Shown here: in pieces, positions 43,875 through 51,618 of the stretch | Layout of the letters: each line of letters opens with the position of its first letter | Numbering within the stretch: position 1 is the first letter of the stretch | Assembly: GCA_028532855.1 (NCBI GenBank) | Contig: JAQQAL010000008.1 | Coordinates: 62,001-126,000, forward strand | Reading direction: 5' to 3' | From: Candidatus Thalassospirochaeta sargassi | GTDB lineage: Bacteria > Spirochaetota > Spirochaetia > UBA9216 | Length of the DNA stretch: 64,000 bases | Translations under genes and position numbers: made by a program | The notes under the pieces: model-generated | Told to the model about the DNA's origin: nothing | Databases searched by the model: none | The model's input: the letters and a program-made list of their open reading frames with translations, nothing else

Positions 43875-44153
43875 CTAGTCTTTCTTAACGAACATGAATT
43901 TCAGAACTTCATTAAAGAGTTTGATATCTTTATCTAATTTTACGATTGAATCAGGTGCAAGTTCTACATCGAAGAAGTGGTAATGTCCTCGTGATTCTTT
44001 CTTAATCTGGTAGGCAAGTTCGCGGTCGCCCATATCGTCCTCTTTAACGATATTTGCACCGACCTTCTTAAACTGTTCTCTTACCTTTTCAAGCCCGCCG
44101 TTGTAGGCGTCAGCTTCAGTCCGAAAAATAAAAACTGCTTCGTAGTTTCTCAT
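43875..44153 (-). CDS. rpsF: 30S ribosomal protein bS6
   Basis: A 92-residue protein of normal length: MRNYEAVFIFRTEA at the start, then GDRELAYQIKKESRGHYHFF and VLKFMFVKKD at the end. It is the first gene of the operon. GGGAGG lies just before the ATG, and a promoter and a hairpin lie upstream. Confidence 0.96.
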   Translation of the reverse strand: MRNYEAVFIFRTEADAYNGGLEKVREQFKKVGANIVKEDDMGDRELAYQIKKESRGHYHFFDVELAPDSIVKLDKDIKLFNEVLKFMFVKKD

Positions 44154-44176
44154 TTTTCCTCCCTATGGTCTTAATG

Positions 44177-44199
44177 ATCCGCATTCATACGACGCGGAT
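44177..44199 (-). promoter_or_regulatory. Hairpin in the rpsF leader
   Basis: A perfect 6-bp stem ATCCGC/GCGGAT with an 11-nt loop, in the leader between promoter and rpsF ribosome binding site. It could be an S6:S18 feedback-binding element, but I cannot confirm the conserved CCG-containing internal structure. Confidence 0.35.
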
Positions 44200-44213
44200 A
44201 AAGAGGTCACGAT

Positions 44214-44242
44214 AAACTACCACAGGGGAAAGACTTGGTCAA
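44214..44242 (-). promoter_or_regulatory. Promoter of the rpsF-dnaB operon
   Basis: Minus strand: TTGACC (44242-44237), 17-bp spacer, TAGTTT (44219-44214), about 60 nt upstream of rpsF. Confidence 0.55.
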
Positions 44243-44311
44243 GGCAGGCTGTATGATGGACCATTGTTTTTATCAGTTGTCATAACTCCTATCTTCCTTT
44301 AGGATGCATCC

Positions 44312-46588
44312 ATGAAACGAATTATCTTTTTCCTTATTATAGGCATAACTTTTACAGCTCCCCTATTCTCTGACATCGTATCAACCCATCTTGGAAACCA
44401 GCTCCGGTCAATCTTCCCGGAACTGAAGAAGGACTATATCGACTTAAACCGCAACGGAACGCTGGACAGGCTTGAGGATATGGATGAGCAGATATCTGAT
44501 TATCTTGTTCAGGATGATCAGCTGCAGGTACAGGAAACCCTTGAGTTTATCAGGAATAATTACAGATACTTTCCGATCAGGACCCTTGTAGCCGTACGCG
44601 ACGCGCTGAACAGCCCTGAGGGAACCATCAATGAACTTATCGGTCTTAATTACAGTACAGCAATTAACCAGCTGATTGAAAAACGTAAAGCCATGGGCGA
44701 ATACGGTCTGTATCTTCCACCCTCCGCACGCAAAAAAGCGATGGACGAGATGTCTTCATATTTGTCCTCAATGGATATTGCCTACAAGAGAGAAGGCAGC
44801 GGTGCAGAATCAGATTTCAGGGATGCAAAAGGATCACTTTATAAAATGCTGGAAAACGGCTATCCCCTACCGGAGCCTATGACGACAAAAGAGAAAGATA
44901 TTCTTGAATCAACATTAATCAATTCGCTTATACGTGAACAATCCGACAGAAAGGCAGTAAAAACAGCCCTCTACACCCTGGGAATAATGCGATCAAGCAG
45001 AGCAATACCCTACATTCTTCCGCTTGCATCCGATGAAATATACGACATCGACAGCATTCGGGCGCTAGGCTCAATAGGTAATCTTGAAGCTCTTGATCTT
45101 CTCCTACTGAAGCTGTCGGAAGCTCCTGAAGAGAATCGGAGAATAGAAATAATAAGGGCGTTAGGTTCAATAGGGGCAAAAGAAGGCCTCCAGCCGCTGT
45201 TTAACCTCCTTAAAGAAGAAGAGCTGTCTCTGGTTTCTTTGAAATCAGTCCTTGAATCTCTTGGTAAAATTGCAGCAGCCGGAACTAAGGACAGAAGAAT
45301 ATCAAACACCTTATCCGAATACCTGAACTCGGCTGATCCTGCACTTAGAATAACTGCAATTAATGGCTTGTCGTCGTTCAGCGATGCAAATACGGTGGCC
45401 TCACTGGTTGGATTGTTAAAGAATGAACGTTCTGAAAATGTTCTATTAGCTCTGGTTGAAAAAGCCGGCAGTATTGATAATCCCTCAATAGTTCCCTCCA
45501 TCATCGGCCTTCTCCAGAGTCCGCAGACATCAATTGAACTGCAGACCGGCTGTCTTGCCACAATCGGAGCAAACCCGGAGGGCATTAAGGGTATCAATGG
45601 AGTACTTGATGCGCTGACCTCAGATATCGAAGAAATCCGTTCGGCTGCATATGATGCTGCAAAAGCCCTATACAACACCGACAGTACAGCTCTTATCGGC
45701 GGGTTGGCGCGTGCGGCAAACAGCAATAAAGAGGCTTTATTTCAACAGCAGGCAGCAAAATTATTTGCAGAACTGCCCGACAGCGCCTCCGCAGTAAGTC
45801 TGCTGAACATGCTGAGCTCGGATGATTCGGAGGTGAAGCGTTATGCAACACTTGCCCTCTATAGAATCAGACCTGCCGGCAACATCAGAATAACCGCGGC
45901 ACTTAATAAGATTGTATCAAATGAGACCGAAGCGCTTGATGTCAGGATAAACGCTGTACGAGCCATTGGCGCCGCTGGTTTCGACAATGCTTCAATTAAC
46001 GCTGAGTTGACCTTAATTACCGCTGCCGGCATGCGTGATGAAAAGTATGCACAGCTCAAGCTTCATGCTGTCAGGGCCCTTGGCCAAATGAACAGCCTTA
46101 GGGCTGAATCTATTGAGAAAATAATCGATATCGCTGTGCGTGAAAGAGATTCTTCAATTAAGGCTGAAGCTGTTCGCACCCTGTCCGGGTTAGGCATTAC
46201 CGAAATGTCTGGAATAAGACGGATTTCTGAAACACTGGATAAGCTGGACCTGAAAACCAACTCAAGTGTAGCCCTTCTGATCTGCGAACTTTTGGGTGAA
46301 GCCGGAACGGCGGATTTTATCTCGAAAGGCATGGAACTCGGAAATTTACTGACGGATGAGAGCAGCATAAGAAGGCTAACCTACACCTTTTATCTCAGCG
46401 GCACTATCGAGGGATATGAAGCAATGATTCTGCAGGGTAAAAACACCGCACTGACTGATTTCATCATTTCTCTTTCAGACAGCATGGATAAAACGATCCT
46501 CGGAAGGGTTTTGGAGAATCTGAGAAGAACTGAAACCAATAAAAATGTTCTGAACCTGATTGATATCCTTGAAACGGATGCCATCTGA
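44312..46588 (+). CDS. Exported HEAT-repeat protein
   Basis: A 758-residue protein with signal peptide MKRIIFFLIIGITFTAPLFS. Near the N terminus is an EF-hand-like loop (DLNRNGTLDRLED, residues 43-55). From about 210 on there are many HEAT-type repeats, such as SRAIPYILPLASDEIYDIDS followed by IRALGSIGNLEALDLLLL, and IRAVGAIG- or VRALGQM-like helices to the end. It is a long periplasmic helical scaffold without enzyme motifs. AGGA precedes the ATG. It is divergent from rpsF. Confidence 0.8.
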   Translation: MKRIIFFLIIGITFTAPLFSDIVSTHLGNQLRSIFPELKKDYIDLNRNGTLDRLEDMDEQISDYLVQDDQLQVQETLEFIRNNYRYFPIRTLVAVRDALNSPEGTINELIGLNYSTAINQLIEKRKAMGEYGLYLPPSARKKAMDEMSSYLSSMDIAYKREGSGAESDFRDAKGSLYKMLENGYPLPEPMTTKEKDILESTLINSLIREQSDRKAVKTALYTLGIMRSSRAIPYILPLASDEIYDIDSIRALGSIGNLEALDLLLLKLSEAPEENRRIEIIRALGSIGAKEGLQPLFNLLKEEELSLVSLKSVLESLGKIAAAGTKDRRISNTLSEYLNSADPALRITAINGLSSFSDANTVASLVGLLKNERSENVLLALVEKAGSIDNPSIVPSIIGLLQSPQTSIELQTGCLATIGANPEGIKGINGVLDALTSDIEEIRSAAYDAAKALYNTDSTALIGGLARAANSNKEALFQQQAAKLFAELPDSASAVSLLNMLSSDDSEVKRYATLALYRIRPAGNIRITAALNKIVSNETEALDVRINAVRAIGAAGFDNASINAELTLITAAGMRDEKYAQLKLHAVRALGQMNSLRAESIEKIIDIAVRERDSSIKAEAVRTLSGLGITEMSGIRRISETLDKLDLKTNSSVALLICELLGEAGTADFISKGMELGNLLTDESSIRRLTYTFYLSGTIEGYEAMILQGKNTALTDFIISLSDSMDKTILGRVLENLRRTETNKNVLNLIDILETDAI

Positions 46589-46650
46589 TAAAATGAACTG
46601 TTGTTTCTATCCTACAGCCCAGCCTTGTTTCGTCCGAAAATATAGGTATT

Positions 46651-47106
46651 ATGGCAAGTAAGATTCACTATGAAGAAGACATTTTTCTCCTTAAAGAAAT
46701 GCTGCGTACACTCAGACGCGGCTGTTTAATCAGTATCGATTCGTCGATCTTTTTAGAATATACCGTAAATCAGCTTCTGTTCATCAGCAAGGCGCTCAAA
46801 GAGCTGTACTCAACCATTTCCGAAGCAAATTATATAAAATCTCCCGAGCAGATAAGAAACCTGCTTCGGGTATCATCCGGATTCCGCGAACTTCTCAACG
46901 ATTTAATCAATGAGAGACTGAAATTCTCCGAGTTCACCCGAAGCTACACCGAAGATTTCAGAACTATCGAGGCTGAGCACATAAAAGAATCAGCACGGAT
47001 TAAAGAGCTGCTGCTGTCACTTTCAGACGAGGAAGAAAATGAAGATCTTGTCTCCGAAGAAGAGTTCATGTTTCTATTCCAGGATTCTGGTGACGAGGAA
47101 GAATAA
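46651..47106 (+). CDS. Small acidic helical protein of unknown function
   Basis: A 151-residue protein without signal peptide or membrane segment. It appears all-helical (EDIFLLKEMLRTLRRGCLIS; QIRNLLRVSSGFRELLNDLI) and ends in an acidic tail (FLFQDSGDEEE). I recognise no family; it may be spirochaete-specific. The ATG has only a weak AGG upstream. It converges with osmC, with a 9-bp gap. Confidence 0.55.
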   Translation: MASKIHYEEDIFLLKEMLRTLRRGCLISIDSSIFLEYTVNQLLFISKALKELYSTISEANYIKSPEQIRNLLRVSSGFRELLNDLINERLKFSEFTRSYTEDFRTIEAEHIKESARIKELLLSLSDEEENEDLVSEEEFMFLFQDSGDEEE

Positions 47107-47115
47107 CTCTTACTG

Positions 47116-47517
47116 CTAATCTATAAATTCTATTACTGGTCTTATTTCGGCTACCTTGCTTAAGGTCTGGTAAATTGAACAATATTTACAAGCAAGAGCA
47201 AACGACTTTTCAAAACCTGTCTGTTTATCAGCACCTTTCACGGTAAATTTCACGTCACAGTGTTCAAGGTATTTAGGAACAGGCTCTCTCTTGTTACCGC
47301 TTATGTCAACCTCGACCAATTCACAGCTTAACCTCTTTTTTTCAAATATTTCCTCGAAGGTGGAATAGAGGCAGGACGCAAGAGACATAAAAAGCAGTTC
47401 ATAGGGTCGTACGCTGTTATCTCCTCCCAGAATATTTACATGATAGCCTGAATCTGTAACAGCCCGACCCCCCTCATCCTGAAAAAAATCAACCTTTGTG
47501 TGTATTATATCTGCCAT
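47116..47517 (-). CDS. OsmC-family protein
   Basis: A 133-residue protein of the OsmC/Ohr fold, which reduces organic or fatty-acid hydroperoxides with two cysteines. Here candidates are the Cys in LASCLYSTFEE and those in ACKYCSIYQTL. The family turn GGDNSVRPYELLFMSLASC is present. AGGAGA lies before the ATG. It has its own promoter at 47539-47567. Confidence 0.85.
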   Translation of the reverse strand: MADIIHTKVDFFQDEGGRAVTDSGYHVNILGGDNSVRPYELLFMSLASCLYSTFEEIFEKKRLSCELVEVDISGNKREPVPKYLEHCDVKFTVKGADKQTGFEKSFALACKYCSIYQTLSKVAEIRPVIEFID

Positions 47518-47538
47518 GAAGATTCTCCTTGTATAATA

Positions 47539-47567
47539 ATTCTAAGATTTGAATTATCAGAAAGCAA
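47539..47567 (-). promoter_or_regulatory. Promoter of the osmC-family gene
   Basis: Minus strand: TTGCTT (47567-47562), 17-bp spacer, TAGAAT (47544-47539), with the ribosome binding site about 15 nt further on. Confidence 0.6.
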
Positions 47568-47607
47568 GCATAGGTTTCAGGGATTTTAAGATCTGGTTTT
47601 ATTACAT

Positions 47608-47640
47608 AAAAGGACAGTCCGGTGATCAGCCGGACTGTCC
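47608..47640 (-). terminator. Terminator of the oxoacid dehydrogenase-etf operon
   Basis: A perfect 11-bp stem GGACAGTCCGG/CCGGACTGTCC with a 7-nt loop, followed by TTTT on the minus strand. It lies about 145 nt after the etfA stop. A 12-bp palindrome GGGGCATGCCCC abuts it upstream (47642-47653). Confidence 0.8.
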
Positions 47641-47783
47641 AGGGGCATGCCCCCACACTATATAAAGAAGGGAATATATAGTTAGACTTTGTAAACCAAG
47701 TCATAAAAATCATTTTGACAACAAATCAGCATGATATCAACCATTTAGTCATCAAAATATATTAGAAATTAAAAAAGAGAGCG

Positions 47784-48794
47784 TTATTCCTGTACCAGCC
47801 TTTCTTCAAACGCAGTCAGTATTTTCACCGCGTCACCGACAATTTTAATGTCCGAGACGTTAAAAATATCGGCATTTTCATCTTTATTTATGCTCACAAT
47901 AAACTCAGCGTCACTGATACCGCAGACATGGTGCATGGCGCCGCTTATTCCGGCACCGATATACAGTTTTGGCCTGACTGTTTTACCGCTGGTACCAATC
48001 ATAGTGCCGTCGTCGTCAGTCCAGTCTTCATCAAGCGCCGGACGGGTACAGCCTACTGCCGAGTTCTCAAAATAGTTTGCAATCCTATCAAGAACCTCCC
48101 AGTTTTCGTCGCATCCCATTCCGAAACCGCCGCAGATTATTGTCTCTGCCTGCTCGACTGGCAGAGAATCTCGATCTTTGACGTGTACGTCCTTCAACAC
48201 TATCCCGTCTAATACTGTAGAATCGAGCGAAGGAGAAAATTTCTTTACCTCGGCTGACTTTGCGGCGAGGCACTCACACTGAAAGATTCCGGGCTTAACA
48301 GTCGCAATCTGGGGCAGCGTGTCGGGAGTAAGTATTTCACCTATCACCTTGCCGCCGAATGCCGGAACATCCTGAATAAACGCCCCGCTATCATCAAACC
48401 GCAGATCTACGCAATGTGCCGAGACGCCGGTATGAAGCTTTACGCCAAGGCTTGGAGCAAGTTCGGTTCCCATTGCCGTCGAAGCGAACAGAAAGATGTA
48501 CGGCTCCTCAAGCTTACATAATTGTGCAACAGCCTCGGAATACACAGCAGGATTATATACAGTCAAACTTTCATCGGTGATGCTGTATACCACATCCGTT
48601 CCTGATTCAACCAGGCTGTTAAGAGAATCTTCACCAAGCTCGCCAACAGTAACAGCGCAAAGCTGGGCGGGGGCCCCCTCAAGCTCGGTCAGCTTTACAT
48701 TAAGGGCTGCCGCCTTGGAAAGCAGTTCAAAATACGAATTCTCGATGGCACCGCAGTCGTTTTCCGCGTATATAAAAATCTTCCTGTTACTCAC
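47784..48794 (-). CDS. etfA: Electron transfer flavoprotein alpha subunit
   Basis: A 336-residue subunit with an N-terminal alpha/beta domain and the C-terminal FAD domain: GGFGMGCDENWEVLDRIANY, then GTSGKTVRPKLYIGAGISGA, and VSINKDENADIFNVSDIKIV. The last pieces hold the ADP and flavin of FAD. The start is GTG, overlapping the end of etfB by 8 nt. It accepts electrons from the acyl-CoA dehydrogenase of the same operon, or donates to it. Whether this Etf bifurcates electrons cannot be decided here. Confidence 0.93.
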   Translation of the reverse strand: MSNRKIFIYAENDCGAIENSYFELLSKAAALNVKLTELEGAPAQLCAVTVGELGEDSLNSLVESGTDVVYSITDESLTVYNPAVYSEAVAQLCKLEEPYIFLFASTAMGTELAPSLGVKLHTGVSAHCVDLRFDDSGAFIQDVPAFGGKVIGEILTPDTLPQIATVKPGIFQCECLAAKSAEVKKFSPSLDSTVLDGIVLKDVHVKDRDSLPVEQAETIICGGFGMGCDENWEVLDRIANYFENSAVGCTRPALDEDWTDDDGTMIGTSGKTVRPKLYIGAGISGAMHHVCGISDAEFIVSINKDENADIFNVSDIKIVGDAVKILTAFEERLVQE

Positions 48795-49629
48795 GACAGC
48801 CGCCCCCTGAGTTAATAGTCACACCGATAGCCTTAATTCTTTTTACAAGCTCTTCAGCAATCTCTTCGGGACTGCCGGAGAGCTCTTCACTCTTTCGGCC
48901 TGTATCGGGTGTAAAGATGGCACCGGCCTTAGTCGGTGAACCCTCAATTCCGATACGTGATTTATCGGGAGAAAGAGCTTCGCAATCATAGGTATCAAAG
49001 GGTTTTTTCTTCGCCTTGATAACTCCCATAGCTGATGTATAGCGAGGTTTGTTAATGTCACGGGTTACCCCGATAACAGCCGGAAGCTTTATCTCAAATT
49101 CATTTTTCCCATTTTCTATTTTCTGAAAAACAGTTAATGAATCAGGCCTACCCTCACCTTCAGCTACAATTTGAACAATGGCGCTGAGGTGATTAAAACC
49201 CAGCATCTCGCCGACCTGGGCAGGTACATGCCCGGTTGCACCGTCCGCACTCTCGTTACCTGAAAGTATAAGATCAAAAGACTCACTCTCCGCAGACTTT
49301 TTCTCTACGGCTTTAACAAGGGTATAAGAGGTAGCAAGGGTGTCGGCACCGCCGAATTCCCTATCGCTTACAAGAACAGCCTCATCGGCACCCATTGCAA
49401 GAACCTCCATCAGCTTCTCCCGGCCATCAGGCGGAGCCATCGTAAAAATTACAATTTTACCACCGAACTTTTCTTTAAGTTTCAGAGCTGCCTCAACAGC
49501 GCATTTATCAGAGGGGTTCACAATTGTCGGAACCCCGGACCTGTTCAATCTCTTGGTTTCAGGATCTATAGTAATACTGTTGTATTGTTCTGGATCAGGA
49601 ACAGGTTTAACTAAAACACCTATGTTCAT
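48787..49629 (-). CDS. etfB: Electron transfer flavoprotein beta subunit
   Basis: A 280-residue subunit with the beta-ETF pattern: NIGVLVKPVPDPE at the N terminus, VNPSDKCAVEAALKLKEKFG, and GADEAVLVSDREFGGADTLA. The AMP/second flavin loop region is SGNESADGATGHVPAQVGEM. It pairs with EtfA. The gene lies 12 nt after the acyl-CoA dehydrogenase gene with a ribosome binding site (AGGAG). Confidence 0.94.
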   Translation of the reverse strand: MNIGVLVKPVPDPEQYNSITIDPETKRLNRSGVPTIVNPSDKCAVEAALKLKEKFGGKIVIFTMAPPDGREKLMEVLAMGADEAVLVSDREFGGADTLATSYTLVKAVEKKSAESESFDLILSGNESADGATGHVPAQVGEMLGFNHLSAIVQIVAEGEGRPDSLTVFQKIENGKNEFEIKLPAVIGVTRDINKPRYTSAMGVIKAKKKPFDTYDCEALSPDKSRIGIEGSPTKAGAIFTPDTGRKSEELSGSPEEIAEELVKRIKAIGVTINSGGGCRE

Positions 49630-49641
49630 TCCAGCTCCTGT

Positions 49642-50799
49642 TCAGGCCGTAAATGCTCTTAAAGTATCGCCAGCGATAATCAGTTTCTGAATCTCAGTTG
49701 TTCCACCTGAAGAAATACTTGCCAGAGCATCTCTGTGGAACCTTTCAACCGGGTATTCGTTCATGACGCCGTAGCCGCCCATCAGTTCAATTGCATTCTG
49801 AGAAGCCTTGACAGACATATCAACAGAAAACCCCTTGGCCATTGCAAACTCAGTTATTGCCGGCTGGCCTTTATCCTTGAGAGATGCAGCTCTATATGTA
49901 AGAAGACGTGAAGCCTCATACCACATTCTCATTTCTGCAATGTGGAACTGAATGGCCTGGATTTTACTGATAGGTTTGCCGTAAAGGACTCTCTCATTTG
50001 CAAATTTTACAGATTCCTCAATACAACCCCTGATAATTCCACAGGCTATTGCAGACATCGAAGCACGGCCTATTTCACCGATAGCCTTCATACCTACTCC
50101 TGCACCCTTTCCTTCTGCACCCATGAGTCTGTCGGCACTGAGTCTCACTTCGTCCATGATAACATCGCCGGTCCATGAACCTCTAAGGCCCATTTTATGT
50201 TCTTTTCTGCCCGGGCCAAAACCTTCGTCTTCCTTCTCGAAGATAAAACATGAGAGCTGGTTTCTTCCGCGGTCGTCCTGACCGGTAACAGCTGTGCAGA
50301 CGGTAATATCCGCCGGTCCGCCGTTTGTGATAAAACACTTCCGACCGTTCACAATCCAGCCCTCGCCGTCCTTAACCCCGGTGGTTTTCTGTCCCATGTA
50401 GTCGGATCCGCCGCCTGGTTCGGTAACGGCAAGCCCGCATATCTTTGAACCGTCGCAAAGCGAAGGCATATATTTCTTTTTCTGATCCTCTGATGCCCCG
50501 TCAAGAATTGCCCCCATACAGAGGTGGTGTGTGAATACGGCAATCGCAAGACCTGCACTGTGCCGGGCAATTTCTTCAATAACCATTACTCGTTCAATAT
50601 GACCGAGTCCGGCACCGCCGAGTTCTTCCGGTACAAAAATACCAAGCATTCCGACCTCACCCATTTTGGGCCATAATTCTACGGGACAATAATCATCCGC
50701 ATCCCATTTTGCTGCATGAGGCGCAATCTCCGCTTCGATAAATTCCCTGAAAGCTGCTCTCAGCATTTCCTGATCTTCAGTAAAAGTAAAATCAACCAT
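49642..50799 (-). CDS. Acyl-CoA dehydrogenase (atypical catalytic position)
   Basis: A 385-residue FAD enzyme of the ACAD family with all main motifs: FTEDQEMLRAAFREFIE at the N terminus, CGLAVTEPGGGSDYM (flavin contact), GRKCFITNGG, and AIELMGGYGVMNEYPVER. In the butyryl- and medium-chain enzymes the catalytic base is the Glu of YEGT; here the segment reads SSGGTTEIQ with Gly365 at that place. The base may be at another position, as in isovaleryl-CoA dehydrogenase, or the reaction may differ. Next to crotonase and EtfBA it fits short-chain or branched acyl-CoA chemistry. Confidence 0.88.
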   Translation of the reverse strand: MVDFTFTEDQEMLRAAFREFIEAEIAPHAAKWDADDYCPVELWPKMGEVGMLGIFVPEELGGAGLGHIERVMVIEEIARHSAGLAIAVFTHHLCMGAILDGASEDQKKKYMPSLCDGSKICGLAVTEPGGGSDYMGQKTTGVKDGEGWIVNGRKCFITNGGPADITVCTAVTGQDDRGRNQLSCFIFEKEDEGFGPGRKEHKMGLRGSWTGDVIMDEVRLSADRLMGAEGKGAGVGMKAIGEIGRASMSAIACGIIRGCIEESVKFANERVLYGKPISKIQAIQFHIAEMRMWYEASRLLTYRAASLKDKGQPAITEFAMAKGFSVDMSVKASQNAIELMGGYGVMNEYPVERFHRDALASISSGGTTEIQKLIIAGDTLRAFTA

Positions 50800-50810
50800 T
50801 CTTCAAACTC

Positions 50811-51596
50811 CTATTTTTTCGACTTAAAATCAGCTGCACGTTTTTCAAGGAAGGCAGCCATTCCCTCTTCCTGTTCGTCAGTAGCAAAAGTAAGACTGAA
50901 CAATTCAATCTCGTTATTTAATGCCGATTTCTGGTCGGCCTCAAGACCGTTGTTTATCGCCTTTTTCGCGAGCTTAACCGCAAAGGGGCCTTTTTGATTT
51001 ATTGCTGCAAGAACCTTCTCACATTCAGCTATCAGCTCTGAAGGAGCTGCAACCTTCTGAACGAGTCCTATTCGATAGGCTTCCGCAGCATCAATCATCC
51101 CGGCAGTCAAAATCAGGTATTTTGCCATTCCCTTCCCGACAAGCCGGGGAAGACGCTGCGTTCCGCCGAAGCCGGGGATAATTCCTAGGTTAACCTCAGG
51201 CTGCCCCATCCTCGCTGTCTCAGAAGCTATTCTTATATCACACGCCATGGCCAGCTCGCAGCCGCCGCCGAGAGCGAAGCCGTTGATAGCTGCAATTACG
51301 GGTTTTGAACATTCTTCGATAGAGTTCATTACCTTATGTGCCGCGGCAGCCATCGCACGGCTTTCAAGTGCAGTCATATCCTTCATCTGAGCGATGTCAG
51401 CACCGGCAACAAAGGCCTTCTCCCCCTCACCGGTTAGAATAACTCCGGTAACACCATCATCCGCTTCAATATGCTCAAAAACAGTCTTTAGCTCAGCGAT
51501 AACATCTATATTCAGCGCATTTAAAGCCTTCGGTCTGTTTATTGTCACATAGGCCGTAAAATCTTTAACCTTGTATTTTACATTAATCAGTTCCAT
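50811..51596 (-). CDS. Enoyl-CoA hydratase / 3-hydroxybutyryl-CoA dehydratase (crotonase)
   Basis: A 261-residue crotonase. Both catalytic glutamates are present: E114 in GGGCELAMACD and E134 in GQPEVNLGIIPGFGGTQRLP. The oxyanion region AFVAGADIAQM (61-71) is intact. It interconverts enoyl-CoA and 3-hydroxyacyl-CoA. Together with the neighbouring dehydrogenase and Etf it can make or use crotonyl-CoA or a branched analogue. No thiolase or hydroxyacyl-CoA dehydrogenase gene is in the operon. Confidence 0.92.
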   Translation of the reverse strand: MELINVKYKVKDFTAYVTINRPKALNALNIDVIAELKTVFEHIEADDGVTGVILTGEGEKAFVAGADIAQMKDMTALESRAMAAAAHKVMNSIEECSKPVIAAINGFALGGGCELAMACDIRIASETARMGQPEVNLGIIPGFGGTQRLPRLVGKGMAKYLILTAGMIDAAEAYRIGLVQKVAAPSELIAECEKVLAAINQKGPFAVKLAKKAINNGLEADQKSALNNEIELFSLTFATDEQEEGMAAFLEKRAADFKSKK

Positions 51597-51618
51597 CTAT
51601 ATCCTCCTGAATTTTCCG

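Noticed and set aside
45010-45726. 238-codon antisense frame in the HEAT-repeat gene
   Set aside because: A shadow of the repetitive HEAT coding sequence, rich in Ser and Arg, with no start signal.
47642-47653. Perfect palindrome GGGGCATGCCCC
   Set aside because: It directly abuts the terminator hairpin, is only 12 bp, and no second copy was seen; probably incidental or part of the terminator context.
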